DNA of 64,000 bases from Clostridium caldaquaticum (GCF_023806125.1 NZ_JAMSKT010000014.1:24306-88305); one strand, 5' to 3'. Shown: positions 16,523 to 26,021, counted from the stretch's first letter. Made by a program: numbers and translations. Notes: generated from the letters alone by a model not told the origin.

Positions 16523-17965
16523 ATGAGTGTTGTAAAAAATTATATTTATAGTGTTCTCAGTGGAGTTTTGCTTACTATTATACCTATAATAACAATACCA
16601 TATATCGCCAGAGTTTTAGGTAAGGAATATACAGGAATACATTCTTTCACTTTTAGTATTGTTCAATATTTTGTTATGTTTGGTTTAATGGGGACATTAA
16701 CATATGGAAATAGAGCTATTGCATATGTTAGAGATGATTTAAAAAAAAGAAGTAAAGTTTTTTGGGAAATATTTTATTTAAATTTTTCATTAGTATTTTT
16801 AACTACTATAGCTTACTTTATAGCTGTTTTTGCTTTATTTGATTATAATTTAAGAAAATATTATATAATACAATCAATTAATCTTTTTGCAGCAGCTGTA
16901 GATATTACTTGGTTTTTCTATGGTATGGAAGAATTTAAAAAAACTATTTCAAGAAATATGATAATAAGAATCACTGGAGCAGTGTTAATTTTTATCTTTG
17001 TAAAAGACTCAACTCATATATGGAGATACAGTGTTATTATTGCAAGTTCAAGTTTATTGGGCAACTTAACACTTTGGATGTATGTTCCTAAGGTTATTAT
17101 CCTGCAGAGTATTGTACCTAAGAAGGTTTTATGTCATTTTATTCCTAGTTTTAAATTATTTATTCCTAGAATTGCTGTGCAGGTGTATACATTATTAGAC
17201 AAAGTAATGTTAGGTATTATGAGTACTAAGGCTATTGTGGGCATATATGAGTTAACAACTAACATTACTAAAATGCCGTTACCTTTAATAACTTCATTAG
17301 GTACAGTAGTAATGCCAAGAATATCTTTTTTATTTGCAAATAATGATCATAATAAAATAAAAGATTATTTAAATAAAACTTTTAAATTTCAAACATATAT
17401 ATCATTATTACTATATTTTGGAATAACTGGTGTTTCGTTTGAATTTGTGCCTTGGTATTTTGGTAAAGGATATGAATTATCAGTTCCTTTAATGTGTATA
17501 TTAAGTGTTACAATAATAGGTATTTCATGGAGTAATGTTATTGGTGCTCAAATGATGATACCAATGCAAAAGGAGAAGGAATATACAATATCTTTATTTA
17601 TAGGAGCAGGTATAAATTTTTTAATTAATTTACTTTTAATTCCTCGTTATAATGCTATTGGTGCTGCGATAGGTACAGCTATTGCAGAATTAGTAGTTGC
17701 TGTTTCTCAACTAATATTTGTGAGAAAAATTTTGAATATAAAAGAATTGTTTAAAGATATTTGGAAATGTTTTATATCAGGTATAGCTATGTTAGCAATA
17801 ATAAGATCAATAGGATTATTTAGTTATAGTAGTATATTAACAACAATAATTCAGATATCTTTAGGAACTATTGTATATATATTAATACTAATATTGTTAA
17901 AGTCAGAAACTAATGAGTTATTGATTTGTTCAATACATAAAATGTTAAAAAAGAAAATTAAATAA
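16523..17965 (+). CDS. Wzx-type polysaccharide flippase
   Basis: 480 residues with about 12-14 membrane segments, member of the MOP exporter superfamily. The N-terminal pattern KNYIYSVLSGVLLTIIPIIT, then PYIARVLGKEYTG, is typical of Firmicute Wzx proteins, as is NVIGAQMMIPM in the C-terminal half. It flips undecaprenyl-linked repeat units across the membrane for Wzy. RBS AGAAGGTG. It sits between the nonulosonate genes and glf in the same transcription direction. Confidence 0.92.
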   Translation: MSVVKNYIYSVLSGVLLTIIPIITIPYIARVLGKEYTGIHSFTFSIVQYFVMFGLMGTLTYGNRAIAYVRDDLKKRSKVFWEIFYLNFSLVFLTTIAYFIAVFALFDYNLRKYYIIQSINLFAAAVDITWFFYGMEEFKKTISRNMIIRITGAVLIFIFVKDSTHIWRYSVIIASSSLLGNLTLWMYVPKVIILQSIVPKKVLCHFIPSFKLFIPRIAVQVYTLLDKVMLGIMSTKAIVGIYELTTNITKMPLPLITSLGTVVMPRISFLFANNDHNKIKDYLNKTFKFQTYISLLLYFGITGVSFEFVPWYFGKGYELSVPLMCILSVTIIGISWSNVIGAQMMIPMQKEKEYTISLFIGAGINFLINLLLIPRYNAIGAAIGTAIAELVVAVSQLIFVRKILNIKELFKDIWKCFISGIAMLAIIRSIGLFSYSSILTTIIQISLGTIVYILILILLKSETNELLICSIHKMLKKKIK

Positions 17966-18025
17966 GAATTTATTGTATTCAAATTATTTGGATACAATAA
18001 AAGAATATACTGGTAGGTGGTTGAT

Positions 18026-19132
18026 GTGATAAAATATGATTATTTAATAGTTGGAGCAGGACTTTTCGGTTCAGTTTTTGCCTATGAAGCAGCAAAGGCA
18101 GGGAAAAAATGTTTAGTAATTGATAAAAGAAATCATATTGGCGGTAATATATATTGTGAAAATATAGAAGGAATTAATGTACATAAATATGGGGCTCATA
18201 TATTTCATACAAGCAATAAAAAAGTATGGGAGTATGTAAATAGTTTTACAGAGTTTAATAGATATACAAATTCACCAGTAGCAAACTATAAAGGTGAGAT
18301 ATATAATTTGCCATTTAATATGAATACTTTTAATAAGCTTTGGGGGGTTATTACTCCTGAAGAAGCAAAAGATAAAATTGAGCAGCAAAGAAAAGAGGCA
18401 GGAATAACTAAGCCAAATAACTTAGAAGAACAAGCAATATCTTTAGTTGGAACTGATATTTATGAGAAGTTAATTAAAGGGTATACAGAGAAGCAATGGG
18501 GCAGAAATGCAACTGAACTACCAGCGTTTATAATTAAAAGATTACCAGTAAGGTTTACTTATGACAATAATTATTTTAATGATAAATATCAAGGGATACC
18601 TGAAGGTGGGTACAATATAATAATTGAAAAAATGCTTCAGGCAGCAGATATTAAGCTAAATACTGATTTTTTTGAAAATAGAGAGGAATTAGAGACTTTA
18701 GCAGATAAAATTGTATTTACAGGAATGATAGATGAGTTTTATAATTACAGATTTGGTCATTTGGAATATAGAAGTTTAAGGTTTGAACATGAGATATTAG
18801 ATACTGATAATTATCAAGGAAATGCAGTGGTAAATTATACAGAAAGAGAAATACCTTTTACAAGAATTATAGAACACAAGCATTTTGAGTTTGGTGAGCA
18901 GGAAAAAACAGTTATAACAAGGGAATATCCTGCAGAATGGAAGATTGGTGATGAGCCTTATTATCCTATAAATAATGATAGAAACAATGAGCTGTTTAAT
19001 AAATATAGAGAACTTGGTGAAAAAGAAGAAAAAGTGATTTTCGGTGGAAGACTTGCAGATTATAAATATTATGATATGCATCATGTTATTTATAATGCGT
19101 TAGAGGCTGTAAAAAAAGAGTTTGGAAATTGA
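18026..19132 (+). CDS. glf: UDP-galactopyranose mutase
   Basis: 368 residues. The FAD-binding Rossmann motif is near the start (DYLIVGAGLFGSVFAYEA), followed by IDKRNHIGGN, GAHIFHTS, the substrate-binding EKQWGRN, and the C-terminal FGGRLADYKYYDMH. It interconverts UDP-Galp and UDP-Galf, implying galactofuranose in the polymer. I take GTG at 18026 as start with TAGGTGG five bases upstream; GTG at 18017 overlaps that RBS. A 50-base spacer follows the flippase gene. Confidence 0.96.
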   Translation: MIKYDYLIVGAGLFGSVFAYEAAKAGKKCLVIDKRNHIGGNIYCENIEGINVHKYGAHIFHTSNKKVWEYVNSFTEFNRYTNSPVANYKGEIYNLPFNMNTFNKLWGVITPEEAKDKIEQQRKEAGITKPNNLEEQAISLVGTDIYEKLIKGYTEKQWGRNATELPAFIIKRLPVRFTYDNNYFNDKYQGIPEGGYNIIIEKMLQAADIKLNTDFFENREELETLADKIVFTGMIDEFYNYRFGHLEYRSLRFEHEILDTDNYQGNAVVNYTEREIPFTRIIEHKHFEFGEQEKTVITREYPAEWKIGDEPYYPINNDRNNELFNKYRELGEKEEKVIFGGRLADYKYYDMHHVIYNALEAVKKEFGN

Positions 19133-19290
19133 ATGCCAATTAAACCTTGACAATTGAAAATATTTTAATAAAAATTGGATAAATTTGATGATATATAGCT
19201 GATTTTGTTTACAAAAAATGGTATTAATTTACTTCCAATTTATGTATAATTTAATTATACGTAAAATAGAGAGTAGAGGTGTAAGCAGAA

Positions 19291-20796
19291 TTGAGCGCTA
19301 TAGATATTGCTAATATTAAATATGAATTGACAGCCAATAATAAATTAATTAAAGCTATAGTTGATCTGAAGGAAAAGCATGCAAGTTCTATTATTGATAA
19401 TGAGTTAATTATAAAATTTGATTTATATGATAATATGTTAAATGTTTCTATAAAAAATATCAGTAGTATGCCTGTTGTTTTAAACAACCTCAGGTTAAAT
19501 TTATTTTCAACAGAATACAATAAAGAAGCGTTTTTTATTATTAATCCAAAGAATTTCAGTGAAAAAATAACTTGTATGCCTATACAAAAAGTTAATAACG
19601 AAAAAATAAAATCTCATTTGTTTGAGATTTTTGTTGATGAGGAAAATTATGTGAGTAAAATTTTTGGATTTTTAGGCTGTCAATTTTCGGGAAACTTTAT
19701 TGAAAATGTTGTAAAAAGAAACGAGCTTAAAATAAATGCGGTTTATAATTTTGTAAATCAGGAATTGCAGCCAGAAGAGGAGTTTAATTTAGATGCTATT
19801 TATATAAAAGACGGAGTAAATATATTTTCACTTTTAAATAATTTTATTGATAGAATGGTTTGTAAGTTTGATACTGAGGAAGATTATAATAAAAAGTTAG
19901 TATTAAAAAAATCCGATGTATATAGTATTTTATTCACTTACAGAGCAAATAAAAATACACTTAAAATAAATAATAAACCAGTATGTATTAAAAATGGAAA
20001 AAAGAAGCTTTATGCGGTGGATATATCCAATGAAGAAGGAAAAAAACAAGTGTTTATAAATGCAAATGCAGTTTTAACTCGGGCAAATGCTTTAGATTTA
20101 AATGGTATATGCCAGTTAATAAAAATCATTGAAGATAATAAGCTTTTTAATGTTTATTTTGAGTTAAACAAGCTGTTTATTTTGCTTAAAAATCATTTTA
20201 AAGGAGTAAAGTTTTTCTCAGAAGATTATCCTTTAGGTTTATTTTTAGATAATATTATTTTAGAAAATAACAAACTTGCACTTAATGAAAAAAAGAGTTT
20301 TATGAGTTTAATAAGTAAAAGAAAAGATAATTATGCTATAAATTATGACTTTTTTATTAAGCTTGTAATGCAAAGAATTGTATCCTATTCCAATCAGAAT
20401 GTTTCTATGAATAACAAGAAGATTGATGAACTTATGTATATTGTTTCAGGAGGTTCAAATTTAGAGCTACTATCAAATAAAGAGCTTATAAACATGGCTG
20501 AAGATTTAGATATAAGTCATCCTATTATTCCGTACATAAAAAATGAAAAGGTTTTTGCAACGCTTTTAACAGGGAAAAAATATATGTATCTTGCAGTATT
20601 TAACTTACAAAAAGATATTATAAAATTTTACTGCGATTTAAAAGCTTGCTCAGGATACAGAGAAAAAGATGGAGTTGCTACTGAAATTTACTCAAATAAT
20701 AACTATCTTATATCTGATGGAAAGATATACATCAGGGATTTGTCTCCTATGAATTGCTGTTTATTTAAAAAGATAAAAGTAAATCCAGCAGTATAA
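19291..20796 (+). CDS. Unrecognised 501-residue protein in the polysaccharide locus
   Basis: 501 residues, no signal peptide or membrane segment, rich in Asn/Lys/Ile. The start is TTG 19291 with AGAGGTG upstream. The N-terminal ~150 residues alternate in a way that suggests beta strands (FDLYDNMLNVSIKNISSMPVV). The last ~90 residues (YMYLAVFNL, then ISDGKIYIRDLSPMNCCLFKKI) recall the C-terminal beta sandwich of melibiase/GH36-type enzymes, but I see no conserved catalytic aspartates in the middle. It has its own upstream spacer and is followed by a terminator. It could be a divergent glycan-active or glycan-binding protein; function is not known. Confidence 0.6.
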   Translation: MSAIDIANIKYELTANNKLIKAIVDLKEKHASSIIDNELIIKFDLYDNMLNVSIKNISSMPVVLNNLRLNLFSTEYNKEAFFIINPKNFSEKITCMPIQKVNNEKIKSHLFEIFVDEENYVSKIFGFLGCQFSGNFIENVVKRNELKINAVYNFVNQELQPEEEFNLDAIYIKDGVNIFSLLNNFIDRMVCKFDTEEDYNKKLVLKKSDVYSILFTYRANKNTLKINNKPVCIKNGKKKLYAVDISNEEGKKQVFINANAVLTRANALDLNGICQLIKIIEDNKLFNVYFELNKLFILLKNHFKGVKFFSEDYPLGLFLDNIILENNKLALNEKKSFMSLISKRKDNYAINYDFFIKLVMQRIVSYSNQNVSMNNKKIDELMYIVSGGSNLELLSNKELINMAEDLDISHPIIPYIKNEKVFATLLTGKKYMYLAVFNLQKDIIKFYCDLKACSGYREKDGVATEIYSNNNYLISDGKIYIRDLSPMNCCLFKKIKVNPAV

Positions 20797-20838
20797 GTAG
20801 TAATAGCAAGCAATTTTATTCCAGTAATCTACTTATAC
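20791..20838 (+). repeat. Inverted repeat over the stop of the 501-residue gene
   Basis: Perfect 10-base arms GTATAAGTAG (20791-20800) and CTACTTATAC (20829-20838) enclose 28 bases; the left arm contains the TAA stop codon. It could be part of a compound 3' end with the terminator at 20852. Confidence 0.5.
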
Positions 20839-20851
20839 CGCAAATAATTCC

Positions 20852-20892
20852 AAGGTGAAGTTAGCAAAAAGTCTTTAACTTTGCCTTTTTTT
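20852..20892 (+). terminator. Terminator after the 501-residue gene
   Basis: AAGGTGAAGTTA pairs with TAACTTTGCCTT (one G-U closure within each arm) and is followed by a T-run. Confidence 0.8.
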
Positions 20893-20902
20893 AATTTATA
20901 AT
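20875..20902 (+). promoter_or_regulatory. Candidate promoter of the Wzz/kinase/phosphatase module
   Basis: TTAACT, 16-base spacer, TATAAT, overlapping the 3' side of the preceding terminator and about 55 bases before the Wzz gene. If real, the regulatory module is transcribed independently of the glycosyltransferase genes. Confidence 0.4.
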
Positions 20903-20956
20903 AGAAAATGACTGTATATATTTATATAGAGTTTTTAACTCATAAGGAGGAAGACT

Positions 20957-21634
20957 ATGGAATTACAAGAATATTTAAGTATTTTAAAGAAAAGATGGAG
21001 CTTAATAGTTATTGTTACTTTAGCAGCCACACTTGTTAGTGGTATAGTAAGTTATTTTGTAATTCAGCCCACATATAAATCTGATATTTCTGTAATAATA
21101 GGAAAACAGGATAATACTGCTTCACAAACAACATCTATGAGCTATAATGATGTTATGATGTATCAAAAGCTTGTTAAAACTTACAGCGAGCTTGCTAAAT
21201 CCAGGACAGTTGCAGAACATACAATCAATGCTTTAGGTATAGATATGAAAGTAAGTACTCTTCAGGGAATGATATCTGTAGCACCAAAGGGAGATACGGA
21301 ATTTTTAACTATTACAGTAAAATCAAAAGACGCTAAACAAGCTATGGATTTAGCTAATCAGCTGGCAAAATCCCTTAAGGCTGTAAGTTCAGATGTAAAA
21401 AAAGTGGACAATGTTCAAATACTTGATCCTGCACAGCTTCCTTTAAATCCAGATAGTCCAAAGCCGCTACTGAATATGGCTATAGCATTTTTCTTAGGGT
21501 TAATGGTTTCTGTTGGAGTAGTGTTTTTACTTGAATATCTAGATAATACTGTGAAAAATCCAGATGATATAGAAAAACTATTGGATATACCAGTTATAGG
21601 AACAATACCTTTTATTACAGATGCTAATAAATAA
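20957..21634 (+). CDS. Wzz-type chain-length determinant / BY-kinase activator (CpsC/YveK type)
   Basis: 225 residues. It begins MELQEYLSILKKRWSLIVIVT, the Wzz-domain start, with a membrane helix at about 16-37 and a second at about 172-195 preceded by the proline-rich PAQLPLNPDSPKPL. Between them is the extracytoplasmic helical domain. In Firmicutes this protein activates the adjacent tyrosine kinase and together they set polymer length. RBS AAGGAGGAAG. Followed after 12 bases by the kinase gene. Confidence 0.94.
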   Translation: MELQEYLSILKKRWSLIVIVTLAATLVSGIVSYFVIQPTYKSDISVIIGKQDNTASQTTSMSYNDVMMYQKLVKTYSELAKSRTVAEHTINALGIDMKVSTLQGMISVAPKGDTEFLTITVKSKDAKQAMDLANQLAKSLKAVSSDVKKVDNVQILDPAQLPLNPDSPKPLLNMAIAFFLGLMVSVGVVFLLEYLDNTVKNPDDIEKLLDIPVIGTIPFITDANK

Positions 21635-21646
21635 TGAGGTGAAGGT

Positions 21647-22315
21647 ATGCATAATGAGATGATTTCAATTAAAAATCCAAAATCTGCAGCGGCAGAGGCG
21701 TTTAGAACACTTAGAACTAATATACAGTTTTCTTCTCTTGACGAGGAGTTAAAAACTATAGTAGTAACTTCTACTCAGCCAGGTGAAGGAAAAAGCACTG
21801 TTGTATCAAATCTTGCAATTACTATGGCTCAAACAGGAAAAAAAGTTTTACTTATAGATTGCGACCTTAGAAAGCCTACCATTCATAAAAAGCTTGGTAT
21901 ATCTAATCAAGATGGACTTACAAGCCTTTTATCTAAGGAAAAAAGTGCAGAGGAGGTTATTAAAGCTTCTAGTATTCCTAATTTTTATGTTTTAACAAGC
22001 GGACCAATACCACCAAATCCTGCGGAACTTTTAGGAAGTAAAAGATTTAAAGCTTTAATAAAGGAATTAGGTGAAGTATTTAATGTAATACTTTTAGATG
22101 CTCCACCGGTTCTAGCTGTAACAGATGCACAGCTTCTGTCTACTTTCTGCAGCGGCGTTGTTTTTGTAGCAGGATATGGACAAGCTGAAAAGCATGCTAT
22201 AGTAAGAGCTAAGGAGCTTATAGATAAAGTAGGCGGGAAAATTCTTGGTGTTGTAATTAATAAGATACCAGCTAAGTCTAAAAGCTACTATTATTATAGT
22301 TATGATTATAAATAA
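21647..22315 (+). CDS. Bacterial tyrosine kinase (CpsD/EpsB/YwqD type)
   Basis: 222 residues. The motif order of BY-kinases is clear: AAEAFRTLRTNIQFS, Walker A PGEGKST (about 45-51), Walker A' LLIDCDLRKP, Walker B VILLDAPPV, and a C-terminal tyrosine cluster (SKSYYYYSYDYK) that is autophosphorylated. It is cytoplasmic and activated by the upstream Wzz-like membrane protein; the downstream PHP phosphatase reverses it. RBS AGGTGAAGG. Confidence 0.95.
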   Translation: MHNEMISIKNPKSAAAEAFRTLRTNIQFSSLDEELKTIVVTSTQPGEGKSTVVSNLAITMAQTGKKVLLIDCDLRKPTIHKKLGISNQDGLTSLLSKEKSAEEVIKASSIPNFYVLTSGPIPPNPAELLGSKRFKALIKELGEVFNVILLDAPPVLAVTDAQLLSTFCSGVVFVAGYGQAEKHAIVRAKELIDKVGGKILGVVINKIPAKSKSYYYYSYDYK

Positions 22316-22333
22316 ATTTGGAAGTGAAGATAT

Positions 22334-23101
22334 ATGATAGACTTTCATAGTCATATTATTCCAAGTATAGATGATGGCTCTAAAGATTTTGATATGTCTT
22401 TAGAAATGCTGAGCCTAGCAGTAAGTGAAGGTACAAAATATATATGTGCTACCTCTCATTATATACCAGGTGAGATAGAGCAGGATAGAGATTTGTATGA
22501 TAAAAGACTAAGTGATTTGTCAAAGTTTTGCTTTAGGCAGAATATTGATATAAATATACTGCCTGCATTAGAGCTTTATATGCATCCAGAGCTTTCAAGG
22601 CTTTATAGGGAGAGAAAAATCTGGGGTATAAATAACACGCAATACCTTCTTATTGAGTTTCCTATGCAGCAGTTTCCTGTTTATACTGAGGATGTTTTGT
22701 ACGAGCTTAGGCTGCAGGGAGCTGTGCCTGTTATAGCTCATCCTGAGAGAAATTTTAGAATAGGAAAAGACATTTCTCTTATTAGTAATTTAGTAGAGCA
22801 GGGAGCATTAGTTCAGGTTAATGCAGGAAGCTTAAGAGGTATATATGGCAAAGATATAAAAAAAGCTGCGGAAAAGCTTATAGATATGAATTTAATTCAT
22901 ATGGTTGGCAGCGATGCCCATGATAATAGAAGAAGAAATGCAAAGATTAAGGAAGCTTATGAAGTAATAAGAGATAAGAATAGTGAGCTTTATAACTGGC
23001 TTATAGATAACGAGAAAAATATAATTGAAGGTTTAAGCGTTGAAACTCTGCCTGTAAAATACAAAAATAAACGAAAGGGATTTTTCGGGCTATTTAAATA
23101 A
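22334..23101 (+). CDS. PHP-type protein-tyrosine phosphatase (CpsB/YwqE type)
   Basis: 255 residues. Metal-ligand motifs of the PHP domain are present: DFHSHIIPSIDDGS at the N terminus, ATSHYIPG, PALELYMHPE, IAHPERN and VGSDAHDN. It is a Mn-dependent phosphatase that dephosphorylates the tyrosine tail of the kinase encoded just upstream, completing the wzz-kinase-phosphatase control module. RBS GGAAGTGAAG. Ends in a basic tail. Confidence 0.95.
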   Translation: MIDFHSHIIPSIDDGSKDFDMSLEMLSLAVSEGTKYICATSHYIPGEIEQDRDLYDKRLSDLSKFCFRQNIDINILPALELYMHPELSRLYRERKIWGINNTQYLLIEFPMQQFPVYTEDVLYELRLQGAVPVIAHPERNFRIGKDISLISNLVEQGALVQVNAGSLRGIYGKDIKKAAEKLIDMNLIHMVGSDAHDNRRRNAKIKEAYEVIRDKNSELYNWLIDNEKNIIEGLSVETLPVKYKNKRKGFFGLFK

Positions 23102-23228
23102 ATAATTGTTATTACCCTTAAAAGTTAAGAATAGTCATAACTTGCGGGGTATTTTTTATATAATAATAAAAAGTGATATTATTTAGCAGGTGATGTATGT
23201 TTTTCCATAGGTATTTAGGAGGGATAGC

Positions 23229-24101
23229 ATGGAAATATTATTTAAAAGCAGGATTTTTAAGTTTTTTGTAACTTCAGTATTGCTAATTTCGTTAATTTTA
23301 GTGGTTGTATTTGGACAAATAAAGGTAAGGCAGAATTCTGCTAAGCTTCAGGCAGAGTTAGCTAATATGGAAGCTGATAGAAAATCTGCTACAGATAATA
23401 CTTATGAACAGAAAAAAGAGGCTGCTGAAGGAGTTTCATTACCTTCTTCTGCAGAAAAAACTTATACATATAAAGGAGCAGGCAGTATAGGTCAGTTAAA
23501 TATTACTAGATGGAAGGATAAAAAATGGCTGGCTCTTGGAGATAATATTACTGCTAAAAACAGTTACCAGTCCAGAGTAAAGCTGTCCTGCAGCATGGCA
23601 AACGTTACTACTGATGCTGATGCTGGGAGGCTTATGGGTGATGCAGCAAATAACATAAATTCGGATAAATTAAAAGATATTGATATTGTTACTGTTTTCG
23701 CAGGAACAAGCGATTATTCTCTTAATACTCCGCTGGGAACTATAGGGGATAATGAAAATTCTAATACTTTTTATGGCAGTGTACATAAAACTATAAAGAA
23801 AATTTTAGATTCAAAAGAAGATGTAACTATTGTATTTTTTACTCCGCTGAAAAGAGGAGCTTATAAAAATTATCCTGTTTACCCTGGTGCTAATAGTGCT
23901 GGTGTGAAATTAGAAGATTATGTACAGGCTATTAAAGATGTTTGTAAATCTTATAACATATTAGTATTAGATTTATTTAACAACAGCGGAATAAATGAAA
24001 ATAATATTAAAAATTATACTATTGATAATCTGCATTTGAATGAAGCTGGTTCACAAAGGATAATCAAGCAGATTTCTGATTATTTTAAGACTATAAAATA
24101 A
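23229..24101 (+). CDS. Membrane-anchored SGNH-hydrolase-like protein lacking the catalytic Ser
   Basis: 290 residues. An uncleaved N-terminal membrane helix (about 11-30) is followed by a charged linker and an SGNH-fold domain from about residue 98. Block I, normally GDS, reads GDN (104-106), so the nucleophilic serine is replaced by Asn. Block III reads GTSDYS rather than GxND. Block V is intact: DNLH (266-269), giving the Asp and His. The protein therefore appears to be a non-catalytic relative, perhaps glycan-binding. RBS GGAGGGA. It stands alone between the polysaccharide control module and the SipW-type module and has its own terminator. Confidence 0.78.
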   Translation: MEILFKSRIFKFFVTSVLLISLILVVVFGQIKVRQNSAKLQAELANMEADRKSATDNTYEQKKEAAEGVSLPSSAEKTYTYKGAGSIGQLNITRWKDKKWLALGDNITAKNSYQSRVKLSCSMANVTTDADAGRLMGDAANNINSDKLKDIDIVTVFAGTSDYSLNTPLGTIGDNENSNTFYGSVHKTIKKILDSKEDVTIVFFTPLKRGAYKNYPVYPGANSAGVKLEDYVQAIKDVCKSYNILVLDLFNNSGINENNIKNYTIDNLHLNEAGSQRIIKQISDYFKTIK

Positions 24102-24104
24102 ATT

Positions 24105-24152
24105 AAAGGGATGTTTTATCTGGCTTATGTTCCAGACAAAACATCCTTTTAG
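24105..24152 (+). terminator. Terminator after the SGNH-like gene
   Basis: AAAGGGATGTTTT...TCTGG pairs with CCAGA...AAAACATCCTTTT in one long hairpin, followed by a T-rich stretch. Confidence 0.85.
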
Positions 24153-24248
24153 TTTTTTAAAACTTTATATAATTTAGCTGTTAAAAACTGTTTATAAATT
24201 TATAAAATGGCTAGAATGAAGATAATGGGTCATAGGAGTGATAACTTT

Positions 24249-24827
24249 TTGAGAAGAAAAAGAAAGAATGGGTTTTCAAAAGGAATAGTTTTAATAAGTT
24301 TAATTGTAATATTAAGCTTCATAGGTATATGCTATGCTTATTGGAAGGAAGATATCAATGTTTCTGCATCTATTAATACAGGTAATATGGATGTGTATTT
24401 TTTAAGTACTGCCGACGATTTAACTTATGGAAGTAATGTAAGTATAAGTTATGAAAAAGACAGCAATGTAAGTAATTCTTCAAACAATAATGTGATGAAT
24501 GTAAATTTAGTAATGAAAAAAGGCGGAGAAATTAAGGTTAAGTACACTACAAGAAATGGGGGTACAGTTCCAATTATACCAAAACTATATCAAATATCAG
24601 TTACGCCTAATTCTGGCGGAGTTGGTATAGTATTTAGTCCAGGTTATTACATGTTCAAACCTGGAGCAAATGGGTGGGGAACGATGACAATAAGAGTATA
24701 TAATTCTGCAAGCCTTGGTAAATATAATTTTAATATAGTGCTGCCTCATAAACAATATATAAACAGTAAAGACGGAAAATGGCAGAAAAATGTTGTTGTG
24801 AAAGGAATTGTTGAAGTTGTTGAGTAA
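24249..24827 (+). CDS. SipW-type secreted protein 1 (TasA/camelysin-like signal)
   Basis: 192 residues from TTG 24249, with AGGAGTG about ten bases upstream; an ATG at 24207 has no RBS. A basic N terminus and hydrophobic helix end in CYAYWKED, the Y-A-x-W-x-x-D pattern characteristic of SipW-dependent signal peptides. The remaining ~160 residues have no cysteine or membrane segment and look all-beta, with paired GG/NG turns. First gene of a four-gene module: this protein, a SipW-type peptidase, a second substrate and a DUF5305 protein. It is probably an accessory matrix or fibre subunit, by analogy with TapA/TasA. Confidence 0.75.
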   Translation: MRRKRKNGFSKGIVLISLIVILSFIGICYAYWKEDINVSASINTGNMDVYFLSTADDLTYGSNVSISYEKDSNVSNSSNNNVMNVNLVMKKGGEIKVKYTTRNGGTVPIIPKLYQISVTPNSGGVGIVFSPGYYMFKPGANGWGTMTIRVYNSASLGKYNFNIVLPHKQYINSKDGKWQKNVVVKGIVEVVE

Positions 24828-25995
24828 TATTAAAGCTAAATGCAGTCTGCTTAGTTTATTTTTACTTTTTATATATTTTTTTGAAAGCACTTTTTCAGGT
24901 TTATCATTAATAAGTTTTGAACTTAATTATGTTATAAAGATGATTTTATGGGGTGCTTTAGCTTTAGCAGTATATTTTTTTCCTAGAGCAAGGGTGCATG
25001 GAAAACTAAGCTTTAGAGTTAAGCTTAATTTTCTGGCTTTTAATTTTGCAGTTATATTCATAATTGTATCAGTTTTATTTGGACTGATAGATGGTTTTGG
25101 CAAAAGTCCCTATAGTCATTCATTAACAGGTATATCTATTAATTTGCTTATGTTAATTTCCATGGTAATAGCTAAAGAAGCCTTGAGAAGTTTTATAATA
25201 AACAGTCTTGCAAAAAATACAATCTATAAAACATTACTTCCTGTATCAATTTTAATGGCTTTAATAAACATACCTTTTAGCAAGTTTATTAGTCTTACAG
25301 GGTATAAAAGTATAATTCAATTTACTGCTCAATATTTTTTGCCTTCTTTTTTTCAAAGCTTAATGTCATCTTATATAGCATATTTAGGGGGAGCTTTACC
25401 ATCAATCATATATATGGGTACTATACAAGTCTTTCACTGGGTATCACCTGTACTTCCAAATCTTAAGTGGATTACAACAGCGTTAGCAGGAATATTATGC
25501 CCTATGTTCAGCTTAATAACTCTTCAAAATATGTATTATAAAGAAATTAAAATGCTTAAAACTAGAGAGTACAGCAGGATAGATATATTAAAAGGAGGCA
25601 TGATAAGTATTTTATGTATAGCTGCTGTGTGGTTTGCCTCAGGTGTATTTTCTATATATCCATCTGTAATAGCTACAGGCAGTATGAAACCTGTAATAGC
25701 TCCAGGAGATATAACTATAAATAAAAAAGTTGCTTCAGAAAACTTAAAGGCTGGTGATATAGTTCAATTTAAAAATGATAATATATTGGTTTCTCATAGA
25801 ATTACAGGATTTGTTGAGAAAGATAATAAAATTTATTTTAAAACTAAAGGGGATAACAATTCATCAGAAGATTTAGAACTGGTGGCATCAGAGCATATAA
25901 GGGGAAAAGTTATAAAGGTAATCCCTAAAATAGGCTGGCTTACTCTTTTAATAAAAAATAAAGATGACATACCCCTTGAAAAAATACAGTTTTAA
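24811..25995 (+). CDS. ER/archaeal-type signal peptidase I (SipW-like) with large membrane extension
   Basis: About 394 residues. The C-terminal ~130 residues are a SipW-type peptidase: ATGSMKP with catalytic Ser at about 291, VSHRI with His at about 329 (the Ser-His type rather than Ser-Lys), and a KGDNNSSED block. Unlike SipW (about 190 residues), it has about 270 N-terminal residues with seven or so membrane segments and no recognisable domain. It overlaps the upstream gene by 17 bases. TTG start codons at 24808, 24811 and 24817 are all possible; AAAGGA at 24801 favours 24811. It likely cleaves both flanking SipW-type proteins. Confidence 0.85.
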   Translation: MKLLSNIKAKCSLLSLFLLFIYFFESTFSGLSLISFELNYVIKMILWGALALAVYFFPRARVHGKLSFRVKLNFLAFNFAVIFIIVSVLFGLIDGFGKSPYSHSLTGISINLLMLISMVIAKEALRSFIINSLAKNTIYKTLLPVSILMALINIPFSKFISLTGYKSIIQFTAQYFLPSFFQSLMSSYIAYLGGALPSIIYMGTIQVFHWVSPVLPNLKWITTALAGILCPMFSLITLQNMYYKEIKMLKTREYSRIDILKGGMISILCIAAVWFASGVFSIYPSVIATGSMKPVIAPGDITINKKVASENLKAGDIVQFKNDNILVSHRITGFVEKDNKIYFKTKGDNNSSEDLELVASEHIRGKVIKVIPKIGWLTLLIKNKDDIPLEKIQF

Positions 25996-26021
25996 TAAAA
26001 ATGAGAGGAGACAATTATAGT

